NCBI GenBank assembly: GCA_945860295.1
Contig: CAMAQH010000015.1
Coordinates: forward strand, 1 to 64,000
Length of the DNA stretch: 64,000 nucleotides
From: Prosthecobacter debontii
GTDB taxonomy: Bacteria; Verrucomicrobiota; Verrucomicrobiia; Verrucomicrobiales; Verrucomicrobiaceae
Reading direction: 5' to 3'
Both the position numbers and the translations under genes were made by a program. Shown piece after piece: positions 8,917-19,500 of the stretch; position 1 is the first letter of the stretch, and each line of letters begins with the position of its first letter. The notes below the pieces were generated by a model that saw only the letters and a program-made list of their open reading frames with translations, was not told where the DNA came from and did no database searches.

Positions 8917-10524
8917 TCATTGCCCGGTGTAGGCTGGATCGTAAGCTGCGGTGGCGGTGCGCGTGGCCTTATAGAAGCGACGCGTGTTGTTCGCGGGCAA
9001 AGCAGCGGCGCTCTCCGTGATCGATGTTTGCGTGCTGTTCGCTTTGGCCGAGACGCCCGTGGCGACTGGCGTCCATGTGCTAAGATTGTTCGATGCCTCT
9101 ATTTGATAGGTGCCGCCCTCGACACTGCTCCAGGTGAGCGTGACATTGCCGCTCGCCGCATTCACTGCCGGTCCGCCGGACCATGATTCTGCGAGGTTCG
9201 GCCCGCCATTGAACAGCAGCGTGGCGGTGCCGGGGATGGTCGCGTTGTTTACGGCGTTTTGCGTGCCGTAGTATTGTTTGCTTAGCATGTGCGGGAACGT
9301 CGTGTTGCCGCTCGCATCGATGGTGACGAAGTAAGCGTAAGTGCCGCCCGGAAACTCCGGCGTGACGCAGTTGCGGCCATTGTATTGATCGAGATCAAAG
9401 TCCACACCTTGCCTCTGTTCACGATCGCCAAGGTAGTCGTAGTCGCCCGTGTATCGGCCCAGCGCCAAGGTCGCTGTCGACGGGCCATACCCATTCAGAG
9501 CCGGGATCGTGTGGTCGTTGTTCGCATTCGGCGTGAAGGTGTAGCCATGCGCGATAGCGACCCATTTGGGCAAAGTAGTGCGCCCATCAGCGACGATGTT
9601 CGCCGTGCCGTAGCTGGCTGCATTGGCCGCATTGCGCAGCACAAAACCCGTGCGCATCCGAGTCACGGCGCTGCTGGGATTCATCGCCGATGAGTAACCA
9701 TAGGGGCCGTAGATCGGGTAACCATCAAAGCACCAGCCTAGGATCGGTGAATGATGCAGCGGCGTCACCGTGCCACTAGGATCGGTCTCGGTGTAGCTGT
9801 TGGTGTTGTTAGCCGCGTTAAAAGTGGCCGTCATGTTGTCGCCGAGTTGATAGCGCAACGCCTTTGGCTCAGCGTGGTAGTGATACTGGCCGTTGAGCCC
9901 TGGCTGATGCGCAAAACCCGGATCAAAGGTCACTACCTCGACCGCCAAAGCGTCACGCGACCAAAAGCCATCACCGTTCGCTCCCATCGCATCTGAGCCT
10001 GTCACAGTGCTCGCCGTCGGAGCCGTGGTGTTGGTTTGATTGAAGGAAAAGGCATCACCCAAATCATAGATCGCCACACCATTAACCATCGAACCGATCA
10101 TGCCGCCGCCATGCCGCACCTTCGTCGCTGCGGGCGCTGGATTGCGCGTGATGCGTATCGAATAGTCCCGCGCCAGAGGCCAGAAGCCGAACAAACCATT
10201 TCCGGCCGTAAGCCACGGCCCCATCGTATGAGAGGCCAGTCCGCTGGCATTAATGTAAACATCCGTCGCTGTGTAATGAATGCGCTGCACATCGGCATAG
10301 ACCGGCACCGTTTGCGCTGCGCCGCCCGTGTTGTTGTTCGGCGTGACGCTGGGCCACGTCGTCACGGCATTGGTGTCATGCGTTCCGGTCGAGGTGCTCG
10401 TCGTTTGCACCACACGCGCCAACTGCGCGGAGTTTTGAGTAAACCAGGACGTCAGGATCGGATCAGCATGGGCTGTGCACGATAAGACCGCGAGAAGACC
10501 AATAACGTAAGAAATGGAAGGCAT
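8917..10524 (-). CDS. Secreted YHYH-domain protein
   Basis: This 535-residue protein has signal peptide 1-20. It contains the name-giving YHYH motif at about residues 214-217 (GQYHYHAEP) and the block GWCFDGYPIYGPYG, both hallmarks of the YHYH family (PF14240), whose biochemical role is not established. Late in the protein GGTYAYFVT leads to a C-terminal stretch (LTWSSVEGGTYQIEASNNLSTW type) seen as a sorting or beta-sandwich tail in many Verrucomicrobia secreted proteins. The gene starts 30 bases after the anti-sigma gene and its stop lies 20 bases before the lyase start, so it belongs to the same run. A link to carbohydrate or metal handling is only suggested by position and by the clustered His/Asp residues. 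Confidence 0.85.
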   Translation of the reverse strand: MPSISYVIGLLAVLSCTAHADPILTSWFTQNSAQLARVVQTTSTSTGTHDTNAVTTWPSVTPNNNTGGAAQTVPVYADVQRIHYTATDVYINASGLASHTMGPWLTAGNGLFGFWPLARDYSIRITRNPAPAATKVRHGGGMIGSMVNGVAIYDLGDAFSFNQTNTTAPTASTVTGSDAMGANGDGFWSRDALAVEVVTFDPGFAHQPGLNGQYHYHAEPKALRYQLGDNMTATFNAANNTNSYTETDPSGTVTPLHHSPILGWCFDGYPIYGPYGYSSAMNPSSAVTRMRTGFVLRNAANAASYGTANIVADGRTTLPKWVAIAHGYTFTPNANNDHTIPALNGYGPSTATLALGRYTGDYDYLGDREQRQGVDFDLDQYNGRNCVTPEFPGGTYAYFVTIDASGNTTFPHMLSKQYYGTQNAVNNATIPGTATLLFNGGPNLAESWSGGPAVNAASGNVTLTWSSVEGGTYQIEASNNLSTWTPVATGVSAKANSTQTSITESAAALPANNTRRFYKATRTATAAYDPAYTGQ

Positions 10525-10554
10525 GGCAGGTATGATCGAATGAGCGGAGAGAGT

Positions 10555-11499
10555 TCAGGGAAGTGGTGTTCGCTGTGTGAGAACGACGCGCACTTCATCG
10601 GCATAGCTACCGGTGAAGACGGATGAGCCATCTGAGGCAAACAGTTGATTGATGTGCAAACGTACCACCAGGAACTCCGTGTTTGCGGGCAGGCGCATTT
10701 CCGTGTTGAGCCGCTGCCAGCTTGACGGATCACGGTCCAGCTTGGTCCGGCTACTGCGCACCATCGCATTCGCATCATTCTCCAAAGCGGTGCCGATATA
10801 GCTCGCGCTGTAAGGCAGAGATTCCTCATCGAACGCGAAGATAGAGATCGCACAGCCAAACTTCTCGTTCTCAGGGAACGGCGTGGCATTCACTCTTGCC
10901 GATGCCTGCACTACAGCGCCACCGCCAATAAACTCGTGGCGATACTCACGCAGATCAATCAGCCGATACACATCAGCAATGTGTCCGCCTATCGCTCTCG
11001 GTTTGCCCTGGAAATCTGCACGTAGGAAACGCAGCATGCGTTGACCGCTCTCCGGCATCATATCGCGCTCCGTCCCGACGACCTCCGCGTGATCGCCACG
11101 CCAGACGCCGGGTTCCAGCGACACTTTGGAAACAAGCGTTGGCGTACCCTCAAAGCCGTCATCCAGCAGTGTCATAGACCGAGCCAGAGGCACCACATAG
11201 GCGAATACCACGGACGTACAAAACATCCCAAACATCAATCCCGCCACAGCAGCGGTGAGCGGACGCCAGGTGAGCCATGCTAACCTCGTCCTTGGAAGCT
11301 GGCCTGTGGATGTCGCCATATAACGTGGCTTCAGCTCCGCAAGGCCACACTCATTGTCATGGTAAAGAAACCAGAGCTGGCGGGCCTCGGCGCTGGTTTT
11401 GAGCAGCGTCGCGAGCTGCGTCTTCTCCGCTTCGGTGATCGTGCCATTCAGCGCCGCGCTAAACAGGCGGTGCCATTCGTTGTGTGCTGGATCATTCAT
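10555..11499 (-). CDS. Membrane anti-sigma-like protein with large extracytoplasmic domain
   Basis: The ATG at 11499 overlaps the TGA of the sigma gene (ATGA), a strong sign of translational coupling, giving 314 residues. Residues 1-70 form an acidic helical region (LFSAALNGTITEAEKTQL) like the sigma-binding head of FecR/anti-sigma proteins. One membrane segment follows at about 80-105 (WRPLTAAVAGLMFGMF). The remaining 200 residues (from about 110) look all-beta, with EGVWRGDHAEVV-like and YADEVRVVLTQ strands recalling carbohydrate-binding or jelly-roll domains. The likely role is to hold the sigma factor at the membrane and release it on an outside signal. No search was possible, so the beta-domain family is unassigned. 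Confidence 0.8.
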   Translation of the reverse strand: MNDPAHNEWHRLFSAALNGTITEAEKTQLATLLKTSAEARQLWFLYHDNECGLAELKPRYMATSTGQLPRTRLAWLTWRPLTAAVAGLMFGMFCTSVVFAYVVPLARSMTLLDDGFEGTPTLVSKVSLEPGVWRGDHAEVVGTERDMMPESGQRMLRFLRADFQGKPRAIGGHIADVYRLIDLREYRHEFIGGGAVVQASARVNATPFPENEKFGCAISIFAFDEESLPYSASYIGTALENDANAMVRSSRTKLDRDPSSWQRLNTEMRLPANTEFLVVRLHINQLFASDGSSVFTGSYADEVRVVLTQRTPLP

Positions 11500-12056
11500 G
11501 ATGATGCCTCCACCATTCGCTGCTGCACGCACTCAGCGAGCGCTCGGCGGATGAAGTTGAGTTTGTTGTAAATCGTCTGTGGAGCACGCCCCTGCTGCTC
11601 GGCGAGAGCTGCGACCTCCATGCCCTGAGTATAGACCGCCTCAACGAGATCTCGGTGGGCGGCATCAAGCTTCTCCACACATGTCTCCAGCGCCTCCAGG
11701 CGCGGACTCCACTGCCTTACATGCTGCGCGCGCTCAGACGCGAGAGTCTGCATCAGATCATCATCAAACTCCAATCGCGACCTGCCCGTCACGCGCTGGA
11801 AGTTCCGCACTTCATAAAACGCCACAGTCGTCGCCCACGCAATAAAATCGGTGCCCATCTCAAACGTCGCAAACCGCCGCCACATGACCACGCTGGCTCG
11901 TTGCAGCACATCCTCGGCATCGTGCCGGTTCGCCACCAGCGACATCACATATCGCAGCAGCAAAGCGTGCACTCCATTGAGTAGCACCACAAACTCCTCC
12001 TGCCGCTCTGGCGACAGCGGGGCAGTATAATTGGGTTGGTTCGGGTCCTCGGTCAC
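11496..12056 (-). CDS. ECF-type RNA polymerase sigma factor
   Basis: This 186-residue protein starts at GTG 12056; no in-frame ATG fits upstream. Region 2 is visible as ANRHDAEDVLQRASVVMWRRF and FIAWATTVAFYEVRNF, and region 4 near the end as LAEQQGRAPQTIYNKLNFIRRAL, a helix-turn-helix for the -35 element. The layout matches the ECF group common in Rhodopirellula and Verrucomicrobium (TIGR02989-like). It is the first gene of a co-directional run of polysaccharide-degradation genes, and its stop overlaps the anti-sigma start. It probably activates its own operon when the anti-sigma partner senses substrate; autoregulation is inference. Confidence 0.93.
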   Translation of the reverse strand: MTEDPNQPNYTAPLSPERQEEFVVLLNGVHALLLRYVMSLVANRHDAEDVLQRASVVMWRRFATFEMGTDFIAWATTVAFYEVRNFQRVTGRSRLEFDDDLMQTLASERAQHVRQWSPRLEALETCVEKLDAAHRDLVEAVYTQGMEVAALAEQQGRAPQTIYNKLNFIRRALAECVQQRMVEASS

Positions 12057-12278
12057 ACAAGAGGAATGTATGAAGCCGGCGCGGATTTACCGGAAAAATA
12101 TTTTAGCCTGTCTTTGCGCCTATTCGCCCTAGGCAACTGCGCCATGAGCACTGGTAAACTGTCACTGAATAGATTTCAGAGATCACTTCTTCCCATTGGT
12201 CACAGGCCGTGTGCCGGGCTCTCGCCTGCGCCTCGTAGTCGCCAAGTCTGAGCGCTAGTTCCTTGTCGGCGGAGCGGC

Positions 12279-12901
12279 TTACGGGCGAAGCACAGTGAGA
12301 AGCTTTAAGGTGGTGTCGGCATCGTGTTCGAGGGCGACGGCGACTTTGGGAGGGGTCTGGGCAGTATTGGCTTTTTTGCACTGAGGTCTTTCCGCCACTT
12401 GGAGATACTCAGCACGTCCTCGCCGGGGATGGTCTTGCCATCCATAAAATGGCGCACGGTGTAGAAGCCATTGTATTGTTTGTTATAACAAAGGTTGGCC
12501 TCGGGATACCAATGCAGGTCGATGCCACCCCAGTTATAAGTGGGTCACCTGGGAAATGATGCACGATGAAGCTTGCGATGCGGCAAAAGCTTCTCGGCAG
12601 AGACGGAAGGATACTTTGTGCCGAGCAGACGCTGAAAATTCGTGTCTGACAGCGATGGGCCATAGTTCAGGCGGCACCAGAGATTAAAGCTAAACCGCTG
12701 GCGAACCCAGACCAGATGAAGTCGACCGTCAGCGCCCACGGCATCGCGGCTGAGGAAATCGCGGCCCCAGATGTAGCCGTCGGGTCCCATGTAAAAGCCG
12801 GTGAGCTTGTCTGCCCCCAGGCATTTTGGTGATGAAGGCACGGGCGGCGTTGGCTTCACCCTAGCGGCAGGGCCTGCCATGACGCCTTGTTTGAGCCTCA
12901 T
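12279..12901 (-). pseudogene. Decayed C-terminal part of a large, probably carbohydrate-active protein
   Basis: Protein-like sequence continues through this stretch only if the reading frame is changed several times. One frame reads GFYMGPDGYIWGRDFLSRD and YGPSLSDTNFQRLLGTKYP, then stops at 12545; ASFIVHHFPGD is in another frame at about 12570-12600. The first frame resumes as GIDLHWYPEANL and FYTVRHFMDGKTIPGEDVL, and after an A run near 12372 a third frame gives VAVALEHDADTTLKLLTVLRP and a stop at 12279. The motifs resemble the C-terminal region of large hypothetical glycoside-hydrolase-like proteins of Verrucomicrobia and Bacteroidetes, from memory only. The N-terminal part is missing. At least three frame breaks make this a pseudogene rather than a sequencing slip. 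Confidence 0.75.
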
Positions 12902-12948
12902 TTAGTCTTGGGCCTTACACGCAAGCGTCATCACCGGCGGCTGGGTGG

Positions 12949-15900
12949 TTAGCGCTTCAACGTCGCCAAGGGTCGGAAGAAGCGTCGGGCACGATCGAAG
13001 GTCACCGATTTGTTGAATACACCACCCCCTGCGTGGGTGGCATTGAAGCCAATCGGCACGGACCAGTTGAGGAGGTCATCACTGGCTTGAAAGTCCACAT
13101 TGATGACGCCTGAATAGGCGCTGGGCCAAGTGGTGGTGAGTGTGCCATTGATCAACGTAAAATTCGTGAAGGCTAGTGGTGTGGGCGGTCCTGCTGGGGC
13201 GCTGCCGGACCAGCGGGGATCGGTGCTGCGGAAGTATTCTTCGGCCGCGGTGTAGAGGCCGCCGTCAAGGATGCTGTAAGTGTCCATGTCCAGGTTGCCA
13301 AAGTGACGGAGCTCCCAGTTATCGGCGAGGAGGTCGCCGTCGCTATCGGAGTCGATGGGGCTGGGAAGACTGAGGAGGCTGGCTTCGATGACTTCGAGAG
13401 CGGTGTAGCCGGCGAGATTAGGCAGGTCGGTGTAGGCGATGACGCTCAAGGGGGTGCCTGCGGGCAAGGTGATGTCGCTGGGCAGCCGGGTAGCTTTGTG
13501 GTCGCCATCGACCAAGGCATAGGTCGTGGTGCCTGAGAGGTCTTGCAGTAAGGTGAGGCCGATGGGGCTGGCGCTGCTGCGGACATAGAGTGTTTGCGTG
13601 GATTGAGGTCGTGTGGTGATCGCGGCGAAGATGGCGGTGAGCTTGCTGGCGGCATCGGTGAGTTCGGTCGGTGTGAGGCTGCTGCCGGTCTGATACTCGG
13701 TGGGCAGTGTGCCGGTATTGACCCAGGCGTTGAGCGCTTTGAGCGGAGTGGGCATATCGCCGAGGTGATCGGTGGCGAGGGCTTCGTGGCGGGCATAGGC
13801 ATCGCGGGCGAGCTTGCGCAGGGCGAGGGCACCAGCGTCACTGCTGTTCAGTTCAGCCTCGACGGTGCTGAGGACGTTGGCGATGCGGACTTGGGAGGCA
13901 TCGGGATTCTGTGGATCTTGATAGCGCAGGTCCGTGAGTTTAACGACGCTGGTGGCATCAAAGATGACGCCATCGGGGCTGGTCGGTGTGTAACCGCGCG
14001 CGGTGAAGAAGCTGCTGAGGGCACGGCCGACGATGAGGGCGTGCAGAGTGGTCACGGGTGTGACCGAAATTTGGGCATAGGGTTGGCCGCTGCGATTGGC
14101 GGCGGGGACAAAGCTGCTCTTCCAAGAGGCCGCTGCGGTGTTAGCCGCGGTAAGGCTGAAAGTTAGGCTCTGCTGGCTGCTGCTCCAACCATTGTCGAAA
14201 CCTTGGCTGTCGTCGATGGCGTCCCAGTTGTTGCTGCCGCGCTGCCAATTGAGACCACCCCAATTATACGTGGTGCCGGTGGTGACGCGGCTGCCTTGCG
14301 TGGTGCCGAAGCTCCAACCGTCGAGGTCAGGTGTGGGCACGAGGCCAATCTTCTCACGACCGCGCGGCTCCACCCCAGTGCCGGGGATGACACTGTAGTT
14401 TTGCTGACTGCGGACGACAACAAAGCCGATATCGCCAGTGGCATTGAGCACGTTAACGCGACCGTAGCTACTGCTCACTGCGCCAAGGCCAACCTCTCCG
14501 CCTTGGATATCTTTCATCAAAGTCGCGTCATGATGTGAGCCGAACTGGCGACCTGCGAAGTCGGTGACGGTGAAGGTGGTGCCGCTTTGGCCATAGCCAG
14601 TGCTGGCGCCTGCGGTGGTCTCGGAGCGGAAGCCTGCGTCGATGAGCAGGGTGCTGAGCATAGCGGCGTCAGCCGGATAACTGGTGGCATTGTTGGGATT
14701 GGTGTTAGCCGCAAGTTCATTCCGATCGGTGTGACCATCGTTGTCGCTATCGGGTCCGCCTTCGGGGTTCAGCCCGTATGCCACTTCGACGAAGTCAGGC
14801 ACGCCATCGCCGTCCTTGTCCTGCAAGGCAGGTGGCACGGTGAAGTGATAAGCGGCGCTGTGCGTGGGCGTAGAGCCTGTGCCAGGCTTGTTGCTGTAAT
14901 ACTGCACCGTGCCGTCGGTGAAGATCCAAGGCGGCGAGGCGGCATTGTAGGTGGTGAAGGCGCCGCTGCTACCGAGGCGATAGAGCACCGTGCTACCACC
15001 GCTGTAGCCGCTGAAGGTGAGTTGGATGCTCTTGTCATAAGTGCCCGCGACGGGCGAGATGGTGACATCTTCAATGGGGTCGCCGAGATTCGAATCAAAG
15101 CTCATGAGGCTGAACTGTGGGTGCAGTTGATTGACGGCTGTGCCAGTAGGCGCAGCCGTCGCGACACCGACGGTTTGGGCGGACGAGTTGCCAATGCCGG
15201 TGGACTGACCGAGGTAACTCGCGACCTGCGCGTTGACGTTGAAGGGACCGCCGCCCACTGTCACGCTCGTACTCCAATCGCCGCTGTGGTAGCTGCGCAG
15301 AAGAAGAGGGTTATCCACACGGAAGGGAAAGTTAGAAAGTAGGAGGATGTTTGCGTAGCTGCTGTAACTGCTCACCGTGGGCAGCGTGGTGATGCCGGTT
15401 TGTGCCCAGCCCGTACCGCTATTGGCAAATGAGACCGCCGTGCTGGAAGGTTGGCCTTCCGACGGTGCATAGAGCGCGAGGAAGCCTGAACTGCCAGAGA
15501 TGGGCACGAGGCCCGAAAGCACCCCTGTGGCTCCGGCGGGCACGATGGCCGTGGGAGCACCAAAGCCAGTCGCAAGGGTGTAGCTATAGAGGGCTAGGCT
15601 GCCATTGTCGAAGCGAACGAGCATCCTCATGCCGCTGACATCTTGCACCGGAATGATCTGCGCGATGCTAGCACTGAAGTTCGTGACGTCATCGCTGCCA
15701 AGAATCCAGCCGGGGCCGCTTGCGGTGATGCGGCGCACATGCACTTCGGCAGAACCTGGCGCATAGAAAACGAGATCCATGTTCGGTGCCTCGAAAGGCA
15801 GGCTGATGAAACGGCTGCCCGCAGCTAGTGCGCCAGAGGTGAGCACTTGGGTGAAGAGAGCACCATTGGGATCCACTGCGTTAAAAACCTTGTCCCGCAT

Positions 15901-16509
15901 GAAGCCAAACAAGGCAGTGCCGCCGACGCTGGTCTGCAGTGGATTGCCTTCTCGTGCGAAGCCTTCGGGGCAGTCGTCAACGTCGATGATGGACCACGCA
16001 CCAGCATTCGAGCGGATCTCACGAATAGCGCTCTGCAGGGTTGGGTCATCACCAACGACGAGAGCCAGATCGTCCTCAGGCGTGGGTGAAGCGCCGCTGG
16101 TGATGTCGATGGCGCACATCGTTTGCGGTGAAACGCCTGCGTTAAAAATGCTGCGTGGTTCCGTGTAACCCGTGCCGCTGGGTGAGAGCACTTGCACGCG
16201 GTTCAAGGTGAGGCTGCTGACGGCGAAGCTATCCGCTGCCGTGCCATTGAGTTTGCCCAAGGAGACGCAGGCTAGGTTGGCAGCGCCAGTGGGTCGCGAG
16301 GCTGCAAAGGTAGGTGTGGCAGCAGCGCTGCGGATGCCGATGCGATAGAGGCCGGTGGACTTGTCGATGATGATGACATCCTGAGTGCCATCCCCATTGA
16401 AGTCACCGGAGGCAGTGAATTCACGCGTGGTTTCATACACCGGTGCCGCTGCGATGACGAAGCCCGAGAGACCGAGCGAGAGAGCTGAGATAATAGAGAA
16501 CGTTTTCAT
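12949..16509 (-). CDS. Giant secreted protein C: FG-GAP-like, chitobiase-C-like and TSP3 repeats
   Basis: This protein has 1186 residues from ATG 16509 (signal peptide MKTFSIISALSLG..VIAAA). Early residues (ASGDFNGDGTQDVIII) form an FG-GAP/VCBS-type Ca-binding repeat, suggesting a beta-propeller N-half. Near 500-560 a segment (ISPVAGTYDKSIQLTFSGY, YYSNKPG) resembles the chitobiase/hexosaminidase C-terminal domain. It is followed by DKDGDGVPDFVEVAYGLNP and DSDNDGHTDRNELAANTNP, typical thrombospondin-3 Ca-binding repeats. A second acidic repeat (SDSDGDLLADNWELRHFGN) precedes the C-terminal beta tail. It is the third of three giant genes on this strand (35-base gap from the previous one) and is probably exported and surface-attached. 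Its function is unknown. Confidence 0.88.
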   Translation of the reverse strand: MKTFSIISALSLGLSGFVIAAAPVYETTREFTASGDFNGDGTQDVIIIDKSTGLYRIGIRSAAATPTFAASRPTGAANLACVSLGKLNGTAADSFAVSSLTLNRVQVLSPSGTGYTEPRSIFNAGVSPQTMCAIDITSGASPTPEDDLALVVGDDPTLQSAIREIRSNAGAWSIIDVDDCPEGFAREGNPLQTSVGGTALFGFMRDKVFNAVDPNGALFTQVLTSGALAAGSRFISLPFEAPNMDLVFYAPGSAEVHVRRITASGPGWILGSDDVTNFSASIAQIIPVQDVSGMRMLVRFDNGSLALYSYTLATGFGAPTAIVPAGATGVLSGLVPISGSSGFLALYAPSEGQPSSTAVSFANSGTGWAQTGITTLPTVSSYSSYANILLLSNFPFRVDNPLLLRSYHSGDWSTSVTVGGGPFNVNAQVASYLGQSTGIGNSSAQTVGVATAAPTGTAVNQLHPQFSLMSFDSNLGDPIEDVTISPVAGTYDKSIQLTFSGYSGGSTVLYRLGSSGAFTTYNAASPPWIFTDGTVQYYSNKPGTGSTPTHSAAYHFTVPPALQDKDGDGVPDFVEVAYGLNPEGGPDSDNDGHTDRNELAANTNPNNATSYPADAAMLSTLLIDAGFRSETTAGASTGYGQSGTTFTVTDFAGRQFGSHHDATLMKDIQGGEVGLGAVSSSYGRVNVLNATGDIGFVVVRSQQNYSVIPGTGVEPRGREKIGLVPTPDLDGWSFGTTQGSRVTTGTTYNWGGLNWQRGSNNWDAIDDSQGFDNGWSSSQQSLTFSLTAANTAAASWKSSFVPAANRSGQPYAQISVTPVTTLHALIVGRALSSFFTARGYTPTSPDGVIFDATSVVKLTDLRYQDPQNPDASQVRIANVLSTVEAELNSSDAGALALRKLARDAYARHEALATDHLGDMPTPLKALNAWVNTGTLPTEYQTGSSLTPTELTDAASKLTAIFAAITTRPQSTQTLYVRSSASPIGLTLLQDLSGTTTYALVDGDHKATRLPSDITLPAGTPLSVIAYTDLPNLAGYTALEVIEASLLSLPSPIDSDSDGDLLADNWELRHFGNLDMDTYSILDGGLYTAAEEYFRSTDPRWSGSAPAGPPTPLAFTNFTLINGTLTTTWPSAYSGVINVDFQASDDLLNWSVPIGFNATHAGGGVFNKSVTFDRARRFFRPLATLKR

Positions 16510-16544
16510 GCCAATGGGATCACGGTTAAGGTTCAATTAGGGGA

Positions 16545-19500
16545 TCAGGGAACGTCCACGGTGTTGGTGACGATGACTCGCTCAATCTCTTTGCTCGGGC
16601 TGAAGCGGACCAAGAGGTATTTGTAGCGCGCACCTTTCAGCACAGGCTGACGATCCATGAGGAAGATGTCGTGATCGAAGTTCGGGCTGGTGCCAGTGAG
16701 CGGGCTATCGCTCTCGTGGAGGATGCTGATCCACGGGTCAGTGATCTGATTGCGAATGAAGGTACCGTCTTTCTTGTAGGCGATGCGCTCCATGAGTGGC
16801 GTCACCTGCACGATGTCACCGGGCACACTGGGGAAGGAAGTGTTTGCTACTTGCACACGATACATGGCAACGGGTAGCACACAGCCCTCCGGTGTCTCCT
16901 GAGGCTCGGCGACTTTGACCTCTTCGTTGGTGTAGAGGCGGTCGCGTGGGTCATTGAGGCTGCTGACGCGGAAGAAGGGCACGGTGATGGTGCTGCTGCT
17001 GACGCCAGTCTGGTCTTTGGCTCCAACGGTGAGGGCTGCCGTCATCGCGAGGTCTTCGTATTCGCCAATGCGCACGGCGTTGCCCCGCCAAGGGTTGATG
17101 CGGGCGACATTCAGGTAGGTGGCGGTGATACCGCTGTGGAAACTGGCCTGCGCAGGCAAGGCCCGCTCGGGCCAAGGCACCTGCGGAGAGAAGGTGAAGT
17201 TACGTGCAGTGTAGCTGGCGCTCTCAATGTTGCTGAAGCTACCGCGCAGACGATCCAAGTAGTCACCAGCACCCACGGCACGCACCAACACAAGGTATTC
17301 ATCGTTCGCTGACACAGGCAGGGTCACGGAGAACTCGGGTGAACCACTGGGGTTCAAATAGGCGGCGCGTGCGGTTTGGAACACCGAGTAATCGATTCCG
17401 TTGATCTCAGCCATGGGCAGCAGGTAGTTCGGATGAGCGGTCTCTTGATCACTGCTCAGTCCGCTCCCGCTGCTGCTAGGTGTTTCACCGGAACGACGTC
17501 CGACCCAGATTTCGAAGCGTTCCACTCCGGCTGGATTGCAGAACCAACTCACATTCAAACGCGGGGTGATGCTCGGTGGCACACTCACGAGCGGCTCCAA
17601 CATGGGGGTCGGCAGCCATGAGGGGTCTTGTTGTTCGATGCACGCGCCTTGCTGCTCCATGGTGCTGGGGTTGCCGTTGGCATCAAGCAATTGCAGGTAG
17701 TAGCAGAGGGTGCAGTTGCCAGCAGGCGGCGCATCATCTGTCCAGGTGATCGGCACCGTGCTGCCCGGAGGGCTGATCTCGCCATCGGCGATAAGCGACG
17801 GATGACCACCATCGACCCGACGATAGATGCGCCATTCAGCTGAGGTAGGCGAAGGCACAAAGGCTCCGGTGATGTTGGTCGTGGTGTTGGTCGCGCGGTC
17901 AATCCCATGGTTGCGCCAGCCGCAGGAGTCGCCAGAAACGACATTGTGCAGGATGCTGGCAGTCCATTTGAACTGAATGATTTTGTTGACTGTAGGGCTG
18001 GTGGAAGAGCCCTGATCTGCATTGGAAATGACCCATGGCGAGATGCGACCACTGCGCGTGCCCACACGGCACCATAGGGCGGTGGGATCATAAACATTTA
18101 GAGGTAACGTGGCGGTGAGGTCGCCACCGCCTGAACCAACTCCGATGATGACACGACCCAGTGATGTGACAGGGCCACTGCCCTTCTGTGATTTGAATTC
18201 TGCCCAAGCGATGTCCGGCGCAGCAGTCTCACAGACAAGTTTCAAGTGCGCGGCATCGGCGGAGACGCCGGTTGTGGTGAGCTGCGTGACGTTGGACCAC
18301 AAGACCTTGGGATCATAGCAGTGAAGCAAGACGGAACCGTTCACGCCAATGGGTCCTTTACGATCACGAAGAACGCCCCACACGGGTGAGCTGTTGCCGG
18401 AGAGATTGGCGCAGCTGCTATTGTCAACGGCACGCACGGTGTAGAAAAAGGTTTTGCCATGGTCATCGGGCGCCGTGGGGTAAGTGCGGAGGCCATCAAT
18501 GAGATCGACCTCAGCCCAAGTAGGAGGCGCCACGCTGCCATCGTCCTCAAACCAACGCTGCGAGCCAGGAAGGATGGCAATAAGATTCGTATCCGGCCGT
18601 TTCTCCACAGGATCGAGGTGCTTCGACTTGGCGGGGATCTCCGACGGAGTGCGCCAACGATAGACGTAGTAGCTGCTGATGGACTCGCCAACTTCAAGAC
18701 GTGGTTCCTCCCACTCGATGCGGAAGCGCTGCTTGCGCACACCCGCAACGAAATCGGCTTGGTTGCGCACCTGCAGCTTACGCGGAGCATTGGGGGGCAA
18801 GCGATCACACTGCTTCACAAGCGTGCCCGCCGATGGTGTGCCGCCATGGCCAAGCAAGTCACGCGCGACGACGAAATAATAGAACTCAACGCCATCAGCG
18901 AAAGGCGTGCCTCCTGCCTTGAAGCGGCTGTTGTCGTCCATCACGAAGACGGTGTCGATGGCGAGATTTGCCGCCTCAGCATTCGTCAACACCTTTTCTG
19001 GAAGGATGGCGAGTGCATTGACTTTGCTGGTGCCAACGTCGGCGGCGAGCAGCGCGGTGATAGTAGGTGGTGTGGCGTCCCAGCCATTGGCGAGGGCGCG
19101 AGTCTTGGTCACGCGATAGACATCGTAGCCGTAGTGCAGCGGCGACAGATCACGCAGACCATTGGGAGTACTCCAGCGCAGAGTGGCATTGAGGTTGCCC
19201 TTTGCCGTGGTGTCAGGCAGTTCCACAGGCTTGCCCGGTGCAGGCAGCACGACAGGAGCTGCGGGATCGACAGCCACGCGACCGATGACGCCAATGTCGG
19301 TATTCGTGGTCACATTGAACTCACGCAGTTCGTAGGTGATCACACCGGCGGCAGGAATACGTTCCGCGTGACCAAGGCCCGCGCACATGGCGATGGAGGG
19401 CCGCTGCTTGGCCAGCATCATGAGGCGGCGCATCTTGTCTTCATGGCCCCAGGAGGTACTAATAAGAGCCGACATTTTCTCCGCAGTGGTGACCGCTGGG

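Noticed and set aside
12103-12381. Short minus-strand frame before the sigma gene
   Set aside because: Its codons overlap the decayed gene in a different frame and it has no conserved motif.
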